Positions 1 through 7,530 of a stretch of DNA of 13,236 bases are shown here, piece after piece. The notes below the pieces were generated by a model. That model ran no database searches. It saw nothing but the letters and a program-made list of their open reading frames with translations, and was not told the origin of the DNA. Position 1 is the first letter of the stretch. Every line of letters starts with the position of its first letter. Origin of the DNA: an uncultured Gammaproteobacteria bacterium (GTDB lineage Bacteria; Pseudomonadota; Gammaproteobacteria; Acidiferrobacterales; CAJVXG01). The stretch lies in assembly GCA_913009215.1 (NCBI GenBank), contig CAJVXG010000027.1:1-13236 (forward strand), read 5' to 3'. The position numbers and the translations under genes were made by a program.

Positions 1-1826
1 TTCTCAATCCGCATCCTCAGCGGGATTATATCATCGAGATCGAAACTGCCGAATTTACCTGTCTCTGTCCCAAAACCGGGCAACCGGATTTTGCCACAAT
101 TCGGCTGGAATATGTGCCGGATGCACTCTGCGTTGAACTGAAATCACTGAAACTCTATTACTGGTCGTTCCGTGATAAGGGCGCCTTTCACGAAGACGTC
201 AGCAACAAAATATTTAAGGCCCTGGTGAAGCTTTTGTCGCCCCGGTATCTAAAACTGACTGCCCTCTTTAATGTCCGTGGCGGTCTCTACACCACGGTTG
301 AAGCGGAGCACACCAGGGACGGTTGGACCCCGCCACCACCACCGCCGGATTACCTGCCGCGGGAACAGCAAGAACTGCCCGGCAATGACAATGGTGCTGC
401 GGATAGCAGCAACGATACAGGGCAAAAGCAGGATGATGGCCGTTTTCGCATGCTGCGACGATCCAGCAAGGTGGCGAAAAAATTGCGTGATGAAATGCAA
501 ACAGAGGCACCGCCACCCCCTCCGCCGCCGCCCGCCAGAAAACCGGTCTTTATCGGCATCGATATGGGCACTAGCGGTTGCCGCATGGTGGCCATAGATA
601 AGGAAAAGAATACCCTCGGCCATGCCGAAGCGCCATTGCCGGCATCCATGGCCCATGGTGAGCAGATCACCCAGGATGCCAAGCAGTGGTGGAAGGCCTG
701 CCTGGGTGCGCTGGGTAATCTCTGTAAACAAATCGATAGCAGCCGCGTTGAGGCCATTTGTGTCGATGGCACCTCGAGCACCCTGCTGCTGTGCGATAAA
801 AATGGTACCCCGACCATACCAGCCATGATGTACAACGATAGCCGCGCCGTGGAGCAGGTCGAACAAATCAAACAACACGCCAGTTCCGAGGCAGCGGTAC
901 ATCATGCCAGCAGCAGCCTGGCCAAATTGCTCTGGCTACAAACCAAAGGGCTGGACCAGAAGGCAGACCATATAATGCATCAGGCGGACTGGATATCCGG
1001 CATGCTCAGTGGGGTGTGGGGGCATAGTGACTACAATAATTGCCTGAAGCTGGGTTACGACGCGGGCCAGGCGACCTGGCCCGACTGGATGACTGCCCTG
1101 GGGGTCAATACCGACATGCTGCCAACCGTGCACGAACCTGGAGATGTGCTGGGTAGCCTCAAGCCCGAACTGGCCAAACAGCTGGACTTGCCCGCCGATA
1201 CCGCGATTATTGCCGGTACCACCGACGGCGTTGCTGCCTTTCTTGCCGCTGGCGCCAAAAAGGCCGGGCACGGCGTGACCTCACTGGGCTCCACCCTGAT
1301 TATCAAGCTACTCTCGGACACCCCGGTGTTTTCACCAGAACACGGGGTCTACAGCCACCGTCTCGGTAATTACTGGCTCGCCGGTGGCGCCTCCAATTCC
1401 GGTGGCAATGTCCTGCTGCAATACTTCAATGTGAAACAAATGAAGGAAATGGAATCGATGCTGGATCCGTCCACGCCCACGGGATTGCATTACTACCCGC
1501 TGATCAAGCCGGGTGAACGTTTCCCGGTCAATGATCCGGAACTCGAACCAATAATGGAGCCCTTGCCCGGAGACAGCGTCAATTTCTTCCAGGCCTTGCT
1601 GGAGGGTATCGCCGAGATTGAGGCCAGGGGTTATAAAGTATTGGCCGATCTGGGTGGGCCGATCTGCAAAGGAGTGCGTACCACGGGTGGTGGTAGCCAC
1701 AATGAGCCCTGGACGCGCATCCGCGCCGCCACCCTGGGCGTGACTATCCGCAAGCCCCGGTCCGACCAGGCCGCCTTTGGCACCGCACTGATTGCTGCCG
1801 GCATTGTACAAAAGGCCTTCCAATAG
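1..1826 (+). CDS. queF: QueF (preQ0 reductase) fused in frame to an FGGY-family carbohydrate kinase; 5' end missing
   Basis: The frame is open from base 3, so the true start lies left of the window; 607 residues are visible. Visible residues 1-108 are QueF, the NADPH-dependent 7-cyano-7-deazaguanine reductase of queuosine tRNA modification. FTCLCPKTGQPDF carries the catalytic Cys (codon 66-68) and Asp (codon 87-89), and ELKSLKLYYWSFR is the substrate/NADPH region. About 20 N-terminal residues are missing. QueF homologues normally stop near the GW found here at about residue 108. Instead a hydrophilic linker (about 109-178) with runs of six and eight prolines leads into a complete FGGY kinase (about 181-607). 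The kinase has an N-terminal phosphate-binding IGIDMGTS, a likely catalytic Asp408 in AGTTDG, and a C-terminal TTGGGSHNEPW adenosine motif. NDSRA and DYNNCLKLGYD recall plant/cyanobacterial D-ribulose (pentulose) kinases; the sugar is inferred. Internal ATGs at 450 and 495 lack a good ribosome-binding site. Both domain identities are firm; translation as one protein is likely but unproven. Confidence 0.9.
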   Translation, partial: LNPHPQRDYIIEIETAEFTCLCPKTGQPDFATIRLEYVPDALCVELKSLKLYYWSFRDKGAFHEDVSNKIFKALVKLLSPRYLKLTALFNVRGGLYTTVEAEHTRDGWTPPPPPPDYLPREQQELPGNDNGAADSSNDTGQKQDDGRFRMLRRSSKVAKKLRDEMQTEAPPPPPPPPARKPVFIGIDMGTSGCRMVAIDKEKNTLGHAEAPLPASMAHGEQITQDAKQWWKACLGALGNLCKQIDSSRVEAICVDGTSSTLLLCDKNGTPTIPAMMYNDSRAVEQVEQIKQHASSEAAVHHASSSLAKLLWLQTKGLDQKADHIMHQADWISGMLSGVWGHSDYNNCLKLGYDAGQATWPDWMTALGVNTDMLPTVHEPGDVLGSLKPELAKQLDLPADTAIIAGTTDGVAAFLAAGAKKAGHGVTSLGSTLIIKLLSDTPVFSPEHGVYSHRLGNYWLAGGASNSGGNVLLQYFNVKQMKEMESMLDPSTPTGLHYYPLIKPGERFPVNDPELEPIMEPLPGDSVNFFQALLEGIAEIEARGYKVLADLGGPICKGVRTTGGGSHNEPWTRIRAATLGVTIRKPRSDQAAFGTALIAAGIVQKAFQ

Positions 1827-1833
1827 GCAAAAA

Positions 1834-1858
1834 AAATACCGCCGGATGGGCGGTATTT
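1834..1858 (+). terminator. Rho-independent terminator after the queF-FGGY gene
   Basis: AAATACCGCC (1834-1843) is perfectly complementary to GGCGGTATTT (1849-1858), with a 5-base loop. The hairpin starts 8 bases after the stop codon. It is preceded by an A-run and followed by T-rich sequence, so it could act on both strands, also stopping leftward transcription from the sox side. Confidence 0.8.
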
Positions 1859-1876
1859 CTTAACAAAGGCAAAACG

Positions 1877-1926
1877 GGCTCCTCCGCAGAAATCGTGGGT
1901 GACCAAACGTCTTTTTCAACGCAAAG
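1877..1926 (+). repeat. Dispersed repeat module A, left copy
   Basis: This 50-base stretch, beginning GGCTCCTCCGCAG, matches 13086-13135 in the same orientation with only three differences, all C/T transitions. It starts 19 bases after the terminator hairpin and ends in the CGCAAAG motif on which the rest of the repeat patch is built. Translation on either strand gives no recognisable protein. Confidence 0.85.
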
Positions 1927-2057
1927 GCGCGAAGGCGCAAAGAAAAGAAAAAACCATAGGGCCGGCTTCCAGCCGGCCTTGAAATGAAGTATTTCTTGTT
2001 TTGGCGGTCTGAAAGACCGCCCTTGATATTTTCTTTGCGCCTTCGCGCCTTTGCGTT
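1918..2057. repeat. Palindromic repeat unit: 29-base perfect inverted repeat enclosing small hairpins
   Basis: Bases 1918-1946 (AACGCAAAGGCGCGAAGG...) are an exact reverse complement of 2029-2057. Between the arms lie two 8-base-stem hairpins with 3-base loops: GGCCGGCT/AGCCGGCC at 1960-1978 and GGCGGTCT/AGACCGCC at 2003-2021. A 5-base stem GAAAT/ATTTC (1981-1995) sits between them. The arms consist of CGCAAAG-type units. This is a REP/MITE-like non-coding element with no transposase. It takes up much of the 393-base gap between the queF-FGGY stop and the soxZ stop. Confidence 0.8.
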
Positions 2058-2065
2058 AAGGTTTT

Positions 2066-2089
2066 GTCTTTGCGTCTTTGCGTCTTTGC
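2066..2089. repeat. Tandem 8-base repeat, three perfect units
   Basis: GTCTTTGC is repeated three times without error, followed by a further G. The related sequence at the right edge (13130-13145) has only two units in reverse-complement orientation (GCAAAGAC). The unit number therefore differs between copies of the family, as expected for slippage. The units are contiguous without spacers, so this is not a CRISPR. Confidence 0.85.
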
Positions 2090-2152
2090 GCGATGTACAT
2101 GGACGTACGAGTGTCGCGGGCGCAGGGATGCGCAAGAGCGACCCTTTGCGTT
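2088..2152 (-). repeat. Dispersed repeat module C, left copy (inverted)
   Basis: These 65 bases are the exact reverse complement of 13154-13218. The neighbouring 26 bases at 2048-2073 are likewise the exact reverse complement of 13138-13163. The rest of the gap, 2153-2219, lies behind the soxZ stop codon and shows nothing I recognise: no strong terminator hairpin and no small gene. Confidence 0.85.
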
Positions 2153-2219
2153 CATGGTTTTTCTGTTTCGCAATGACCCGCAAATTATCCTGAAGAGCCA
2201 GCAAAACTACTTTACGGCA

Positions 2220-2537
2220 TCAGAGATCAACCTTGCTGACGGCGGAACCGGATTCTCCCTTGTTGTCTTTCCAGCTCACTTTCAGGGTATCGCCATTCCT
2301 GGCGTTATCCAGTCGAATGCCGATCTGCGGATTGGCGGATACACCAATACCCATATCCACATCGGCCACCAGCTTGCCTTTGTGTTCAATGGTTAATTTC
2401 TGAATGTAGTGTGCCGGAATGGTTTTTTTGGTTTTTTTGTCCTTCGCCAGGCCGGTGTCCATTGGGTGCTTTACACTAATAAATATCTCGATTTTACCTG
2501 CCTGCTCACGGGTACGAAATATCACTGCTCGTGCCAT
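2220..2537 (-). CDS. soxZ: SoxZ, sulfur-oxidation carrier complex subunit
   Basis: SoxZ (105 aa) pairs with SoxY to form the periplasmic SoxYZ carrier, on which thiosulfate-derived sulfur is held and oxidised. The protein has the usual SoxZ length and small beta-sandwich features, such as the opening ARAVIFRTREQAGKIEIFI, a central HPMDTGL and HYIQKLTIEHKGK. It has no signal peptide, as expected, because SoxZ is exported bound to SoxY. The ATG is preceded by AGAGG at good spacing. It lies 46 bases downstream of soxY on the same strand. No soxXA, soxB or soxCD is in the window. Confidence 0.93.
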   Translation of the reverse strand: MARAVIFRTREQAGKIEIFISVKHPMDTGLAKDKKTKKTIPAHYIQKLTIEHKGKLVADVDMGIGVSANPQIGIRLDNARNGDTLKVSWKDNKGESGSAVSKVDL

Positions 2538-2583
2538 AATTCTATACCTCTAACTTAAAATTTATCCGAAACCGTTGGGCCAA

Positions 2584-3063
2584 TTAACCGCCGCAACCGC
2601 CAACAGTAACCTTGATTTTCTGTTTTTTCATATACAACTTGCCACCAGACTTAACGACAGCATAGATATCGGAAGTCTTGGACATTTTTACGCGAACACT
2701 GAAAAAAGTAGATGCGCCATTCGCCAATTGCACCGAAGCGGCCATTGGCTGCATGTTTTCCTTAACCAGAACACTAATGGATTCAGTGTCCGGCAAACCG
2801 GATGAAACGGAGATTCTTACAAAACGGCCGTCTTCAGCCTGAAGCGGGGCCTTGACCCTGACCTTGCCACTTTGAGCGGCAGAAGCACTGCCATAACGAG
2901 CCTTTAGTGCCGCAGGAACAGATTTGGCACCAAAGGCGCCTTGAGACCATTCGCGTGACGCAACCGCCCGGGTTGGGTGCAATAAGCCGGCACCGGCAGC
3001 AGCGGCAACAACACCACTGGCCAACGACCCTTTTAGAAAGGTTCTACGTGATAGATTTCCCAT
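2584..3063 (-). CDS. soxY: SoxY, sulfur-carrier protein of the Sox thiosulfate-oxidation system
   Basis: SoxY (159 aa) carries the sulfur substrate covalently on the Cys of its C-terminal swinging arm; the protein ends VGGCGG, with Cys157 as the carrier residue. The N-terminus has a twin-arginine signal, SRRTFLK at residues 5-11, then an Ala-rich hydrophobic stretch and a likely cleavage after AVA at about residue 35. The folded SoxYZ pair would thus be exported by Tat. I chose the ATG at 3063 because a CGGAGA ribosome-binding site sits just upstream (3070-3075) and the Tat motif then falls at the proper place; an in-frame start at 3150 would add 29 residues before it. The 180-base gap to the RND gene shows no convincing terminator, so soxYZ may be read alone or through from the efflux operon. 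Confidence 0.95.
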   Translation of the reverse strand: MGNLSRRTFLKGSLASGVVAAAAGAGLLHPTRAVASREWSQGAFGAKSVPAALKARYGSASAAQSGKVRVKAPLQAEDGRFVRISVSSGLPDTESISVLVKENMQPMAASVQLANGASTFFSVRVKMSKTSDIYAVVKSGGKLYMKKQKIKVTVGGCGG

Positions 3064-3242
3064 GGATAGTCTCCGATTACAAATATTTTTTGAAGCATTC
3101 AAACTGATAATTAATAGCAGCGGGCGATTACACTCAAACTTTCGATCCACCCGTTATGTCCATTCAAAAAATAGAGGTAAGCAATGGATGGATTGCGCCC
3201 GCTATGCCATAGACTCAGCGAAACGAAAAATTATTCCATGGA

Positions 3243-6200
3243 TTAGGACCTGATTTTTGGAAATTTGAGCCGTTTTGTCAGGCCGGACCAGTTTATCCGG
3301 CCTTGATGAATCAATATATAAGTCGCCGGTACCAGAATCAGGCTGACAAAAAATGAAAAAGACAGGCCGGCAACAATCGTCACCGCCAGCGGTTGCAACA
3401 ATTCCGAGCCTTCGCCCAGGCCCAATGCCAACGGCATCATACCCACCACCGTAGTCAGAGTCGTCATCAAAATAGGTCTCAGGCGCAGCTGGCCGGCTTC
3501 AATCACGGCCTCTACCAGGGCCTGGCCCTTCCTGCGCAATATTTCAATATACTCAACCAGCACTATGGCGTTATTCACAACAATACCCACCAGCATGATG
3601 ATGCCCAGCCAAACCGGCATGGATAAGGACATGCCCGTTAGTAATAAACCCAACACCACACCAATTAATGAAAAAGGAACACACAACATGATTACTGTCG
3701 GGTTACGCAAGGACTCATATTGCACGGCCATAACCACATAAACCAGAAACACAGCGAGGGCGAGCAGGATCTTGGCCAGCCCCTTGTCCTTCTTCAGGTC
3801 TTCCCCAACCCCGGTGATATATTTATTGTAACCACTTTGTAATTTGATGCTGTCCAGCACGGTTTGCAATTCAGACAATACCGCACCCAGGGGGCGGTCA
3901 CCCGTTAGCGAAGCCGTGATCTCCAGCATGCGGCGCTGACCTTCACGCTTCACCGCCATCGGGGTCTCCCTGAAATTCACTTTGGCTACGTCTTTGAGAT
4001 AAACCGCGGGCTTGTCCTTTCTTTCACCAAACAACAATATGGATTCCATATCGGCAGGACTGCTGAATTGTTTCCTGGGTAACCGTACCCTGATGGCATA
4101 GCTACGATCACCTTCAACAAAATCACTAACGACCAGGCCATCCAGGGCAATTTTTTGCGCACGGGAAATATCGCTCACCTCGATACCGAGCTCGGCGGCC
4201 CGCTTGCGGTCCGGTTCTATCGCAAACTCAAAACGTTTCTCTTCGGCAGAGTGGCGCACATTGCGCACGCCCCTGATCTGGCGCAACCGCGCAACGATCT
4301 CATCGCCATACAACACCAGGGTATCAAGATCCTTGCCCTGTACGCGCACGCCAATATCGTCTTCGGTTCGGCTGCCACGAATACCGCGAATGCCGGAGGC
4401 ACGGGCACGCACCTTGACGCCGGCCAGCTCTGACTTACGTATCGCTTTCTGGAACTTCTTGATCCATTCCTGACTGCTGATATTACGGTCCGTCACCGGC
4501 ACCAGCTTCACCTTCAAAGAACTGCGGTTACTGATCTGGTATTGCGTACGACCAAATATCCAGCCCCCGACAATGGTAAATATACTGGCCACGTCACCTT
4601 GCTGGTGAATAACTTTTTCAATTCGCTTCACTGTATCATCCATGACATCCAGCGATATCCCCGGGTCCATGGTAATGCGAACCACGATATTACCATCGTC
4701 CATGGTGGGCAGGTTTTCTTCGCGATTGGTCAGGCCCATAAACAACGCCGCCACAATCAATATGGCCAGCGCCCCCAGCATCACCCTGCCGGGAATCTTG
4801 ACAACCTTGTGCATAATGTCCCGGTAATAATCCCGAAGCTGTTGTACCCACCGCTCGACATGCAAAATAACTTTGTGTTTCTTGCTCTCGCGCATGCGCG
4901 CCGCCAGGCTGGGCACCAGGGTAATGGCGATCAGGAGTGATGCCACAATGGCGGCCGAGATCGTGATTATCAGCTCACGAAACATAAGACCGATAAAACC
5001 GCCAATAAAAAGAAAGGGTAAAACCGCCGCCAGGTTAGTGCTGGTGGAAGCAACAATGGCGCTATTTACTTCCGCCGCGGCCTCACTGGCCACCTGGACA
5101 TCGCTATCCTCGTCGTTCTTTGTCCCGTTTTTCGCTGGCTGCAATCGTTTATGACGCGCAATGTTTTCCAGCATAACAATGGTGTTATCAATCAGCATAC
5201 CCACACCCAGGGCCAGACCACCCAGGGACATGATGTTCAAAGTGAGACCACTCAGCGCCATAATGACGAAGGTCACCATGATCGAAATCGGGATTGCGGA
5301 ACCAATGATCAGCGTGCCGCGGATATCGCCCAGAAAGAAATACACTACGATCATGGCCAGAATAGCGCCGCTGATGGCCGCCATGGTGGCATTATTCAAT
5401 GAATGGCGAATAAATACCGACTGATCCGAAACTTCGCTGACGGTAATATCTTCTGGTATCAAGCGATTGGCCTTCATCCACGCCATGCGATATCGCACTT
5501 GTTCTGCGACCTTGACGGTATTGGCCGTTGGTTGCTTCTGGATCGTGATCTTGACGCCGGGCACACCATTAAAGCGTACCCGCAATTTCTCATCTTCCTG
5601 GGTATCCAGTACTTCCGCGACTTCAGACAATTGCACACTGCCACCATTCGGCAGCGGCAATGGTAGCGCGGCAATGGCGCCAATGTTCTGCAACCGACCC
5701 GCCGTACGGCTGCTATATTCCCGACCCGAGGCCCGCAATTTGCCACCGGGCTCCTCCTCGTTGCCTTTTTTAATGGCGTTAATCAGGTCGTTTACGGATA
5801 AACCAAGACCGGCCAACCTGCGTTGATCCGGCAGTACGTGAATTTCCCGTAACTCCCCGCCGCCAACCTCGACGGAAGCGACGCCCGGCAGGTTTAAAAA
5901 ACGTTTGGAAAATATATCATCGGTCCAGGTACGAAGATCCTTGGTGCTGCGCAAAGTCGAACTGATTGCAAACTCCATCACCGGCAACTGCGCCGGGTCG
6001 CGCTTGAATATGATGGGCGGCTCTATATTTTTTGGTAAAAAACGTTTTGCCCGATCCAGTCGGGCGCTGGCATCCTGATAGGCCACTTCCAGGTCCTTGC
6101 CTTCGGCAAAGCTGAGCTCAATGCTGCTGCGACCTTCGGTCGTGGTTGACTCAATAACCGTAACGTCTTCTGTAATCGCCAGTTGTTCTTCCAGCTGGCG

Positions 6201-6401
6201 CGTGATCTTGTCTTCCATGATGGTGGCCGAAACTCCAGTATAGAGAACGCGCACACCGATTTGCGGATAAATAATATGTGGTAATAAATCTACGGATAGG
6301 CGCCCCAGGGCAAAGAGGCCGAGGACCACTACGGTCAAGGTCAGCATTAAGGTGCTGACCGGATGACGCACCGACCAGCCGGCCAATCCACCTTTAGCCA
6401 T
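3243..6401 (-). CDS. RND-family efflux pump inner-membrane transporter (HAE/AcrB-like)
   Basis: This 1052-residue protein has the normal RND length and the two-fold repeat: a transmembrane helix at about 16-36, a large periplasmic loop, a block of helices from about 340 to 500, and the same pattern in the second half. Family motifs include the TM4 segment GMLIDNTIVMLEN (about 401-413) and its second-half partner GIVVNNAIVLVEY. The TM4 pair reads Asp405-Asn406 where AcrB has Asp-Asp, so one proton-relay Asp is kept. A hydrophilic insert follows TM4 (about 419-437). These pumps expel drugs, metals or other toxic compounds using the proton gradient together with an adaptor and a TolC-type channel; the substrate cannot be told here. 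The ATG at 6401 overlaps the adaptor stop codon by 8 bases, indicating translational coupling. An in-frame start at 6473 would lie deep inside the adaptor gene and is less likely. Confidence 0.93.
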   Translation of the reverse strand: MAKGGLAGWSVRHPVSTLMLTLTVVVLGLFALGRLSVDLLPHIIYPQIGVRVLYTGVSATIMEDKITRQLEEQLAITEDVTVIESTTTEGRSSIELSFAEGKDLEVAYQDASARLDRAKRFLPKNIEPPIIFKRDPAQLPVMEFAISSTLRSTKDLRTWTDDIFSKRFLNLPGVASVEVGGGELREIHVLPDQRRLAGLGLSVNDLINAIKKGNEEEPGGKLRASGREYSSRTAGRLQNIGAIAALPLPLPNGGSVQLSEVAEVLDTQEDEKLRVRFNGVPGVKITIQKQPTANTVKVAEQVRYRMAWMKANRLIPEDITVSEVSDQSVFIRHSLNNATMAAISGAILAMIVVYFFLGDIRGTLIIGSAIPISIMVTFVIMALSGLTLNIMSLGGLALGVGMLIDNTIVMLENIARHKRLQPAKNGTKNDEDSDVQVASEAAAEVNSAIVASTSTNLAAVLPFLFIGGFIGLMFRELIITISAAIVASLLIAITLVPSLAARMRESKKHKVILHVERWVQQLRDYYRDIMHKVVKIPGRVMLGALAILIVAALFMGLTNREENLPTMDDGNIVVRITMDPGISLDVMDDTVKRIEKVIHQQGDVASIFTIVGGWIFGRTQYQISNRSSLKVKLVPVTDRNISSQEWIKKFQKAIRKSELAGVKVRARASGIRGIRGSRTEDDIGVRVQGKDLDTLVLYGDEIVARLRQIRGVRNVRHSAEEKRFEFAIEPDRKRAAELGIEVSDISRAQKIALDGLVVSDFVEGDRSYAIRVRLPRKQFSSPADMESILLFGERKDKPAVYLKDVAKVNFRETPMAVKREGQRRMLEITASLTGDRPLGAVLSELQTVLDSIKLQSGYNKYITGVGEDLKKDKGLAKILLALAVFLVYVVMAVQYESLRNPTVIMLCVPFSLIGVVLGLLLTGMSLSMPVWLGIIMLVGIVVNNAIVLVEYIEILRRKGQALVEAVIEAGQLRLRPILMTTLTTVVGMMPLALGLGEGSELLQPLAVTIVAGLSFSFFVSLILVPATYILIHQGRINWSGLTKRLKFPKIRS

Positions 6402-7530
6402 TCTTTTTACTCGATGGCTTTTCTTTCTTGGCTGGTTGTATGGGCTTTTTCTTCTCCACCGGTTTTGCACCAACGACCTTCACAGACTGGCCTTGCGCCA
6501 AACCGAGAAACCCTTTGGTAATCACTTGTTGGCCCACCTGCAAGCCGGAGAGAATCTCGACCATGTCGGCCAGACGCAAACCACTCTCAACAGCAACCCT
6601 TTGCGCCTTGCTGTCCTCATTCAGGACATAAACAAACTCACCCGTAGTGTCACGTCGCAATGCCGACAACGGAATCGATATATTTTTGGAATTTTCAGTG
6701 TACAGAGTGACGCGAGAAAATTGTCCGGGGCGAGCTCCCTTTGGTACCGGCTTTAACGCCACCTCGATACGACCACGTCGCGTAGCGGGGTCAATCGTCG
6801 GATAAATACGCAGAATCCTTCCCGGATGGATGGCTTTACCCAAAGCATCAATGCGCACATCGACTCTGCCACCTTTTTTCAAATGTTGCAGCACCAGTTC
6901 AGACACGGCAACTTCCGTAATTAACGAACTGGTATCGACAATGGTCATCAACTGCTTGTGCTTTGGTGCGACATCGCCCATCTCTACATCGCGGCTGGCA
7001 ATCTGTCCGGCAAAAGGGGCGCGGATGGTCATGTAACTGACACGGGTTCTAAGCAGGCGGACATCGGCCCGGGCAATGATGCGAGCGGTTTTGGCGCGTG
7101 CCAGGGTATCTTCGGATACCAGTTGTTGCTTGATGAGTCCCCGCAGGCGCTGGACATCGACATTGGCCTGGTTCAGCGTCGCCTGCGCCTTGGCCAGTTG
7201 CGCCCGCAATATACGATCGTCCATCCTGATCAGCGCCTTCCCACGACGAACACTGTCGCCTTCACGCACCAGTACCGAGAGTATCCGGCCCTCCTCCTGG
7301 TTGAACAACTTTACCTCACGCAATGCGCGCAAACTGCCGGCACGTTCGGCCGTAAAATTCAGTTGCTGACGCTGCACCGGCACGGTCTCCACCAGGTGGA
7401 CCACTCCACGTCGCTTTCCTTTTTCGCTCTTGTCGCCGTCTCCACAGGCAGACATGGTCAATGCGATCAACAACACCAGGTAAAGCGTTTTCCCGAAGTG
7501 GTTCTTCAATTTTGGTTTATTTTGCAACAT
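6394..7530 (-). CDS. RND periplasmic adaptor lipoprotein (membrane fusion protein, HlyD/AcrA-like)
   Basis: This 378-residue adaptor links the RND pump encoded immediately downstream to an outer-membrane channel. It has a lipoprotein signal peptide with lipobox MSAC (Cys29). The adaptor layout follows: a lipoyl/biotinyl half-motif (EEGRILSVLVREGDSVRRG), a coiled-coil hairpin of about 60 residues, the second half-motif (IRAPFAGQIASRDVEMGD), then beta-barrel and membrane-proximal domains. The last 25 or so residues are Lys/Pro-rich and probably disordered. Its ATG lies inside the last codons of rppH (14-base overlap) with no evident ribosome-binding site, so its translation probably depends on ribosomes finishing rppH. 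No TolC homologue is present in the window. Confidence 0.93.
   Translation of the reverse strand: MLQNKPKLKNHFGKTLYLVLLIALTMSACGDGDKSEKGKRRGVVHLVETVPVQRQQLNFTAERAGSLRALREVKLFNQEEGRILSVLVREGDSVRRGKALIRMDDRILRAQLAKAQATLNQANVDVQRLRGLIKQQLVSEDTLARAKTARIIARADVRLLRTRVSYMTIRAPFAGQIASRDVEMGDVAPKHKQLMTIVDTSSLITEVAVSELVLQHLKKGGRVDVRIDALGKAIHPGRILRIYPTIDPATRRGRIEVALKPVPKGARPGQFSRVTLYTENSKNISIPLSALRRDTTGEFVYVLNEDSKAQRVAVESGLRLADMVEILSGLQVGQQVITKGFLGLAQGQSVKVVGAKPVEKKKPIQPAKKEKPSSKKNG

Noticed and set aside
324..546. Frameshift or assembly error creating the QueF-kinase fusion
   Set aside because: The frame stays open with protein-like hydrophilic composition across the whole 70-residue linker and no length-ambiguous single-base run lies at the junction. 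It is still listed as something to verify.
249..905. Long open frame antisense to the QueF linker and kinase N-terminus
   Set aside because: It is low-complexity, shows no family features and lies fully opposite a well-supported coding frame.
2066..2089. CRISPR-like repeat array
   Set aside because: The 8-base units are contiguous with no spacers and no cas genes are nearby.
1860..2204. Several overlapping open frames on both strands in the gap after the queF-FGGY gene
   Set aside because: They fall within the repeat modules and hairpins, and the same peptide ending recurs in the right-edge copy, so they are by-products of the repeat.
2584..3150. Longer SoxY start at 3150
   Set aside because: It would put 29 unrelated residues before the Tat motif; the ATG at 3063 has a good ribosome-binding site.
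3119..3203. Inverted repeat AGCGGGCG/CGCCCGCT between the RND gene and soxY as an operator
   Set aside because: Eight-base arms 70 bases apart can arise by chance, and no regulator or clear promoter supports a role.
3243..6473. Longer RND start at 6473
   Set aside because: It would overlap the adaptor gene by 80 bases and add a non-homologous basic tail; the ATG at 6401 gives the usual RND N-terminus and an 8-base overlap.
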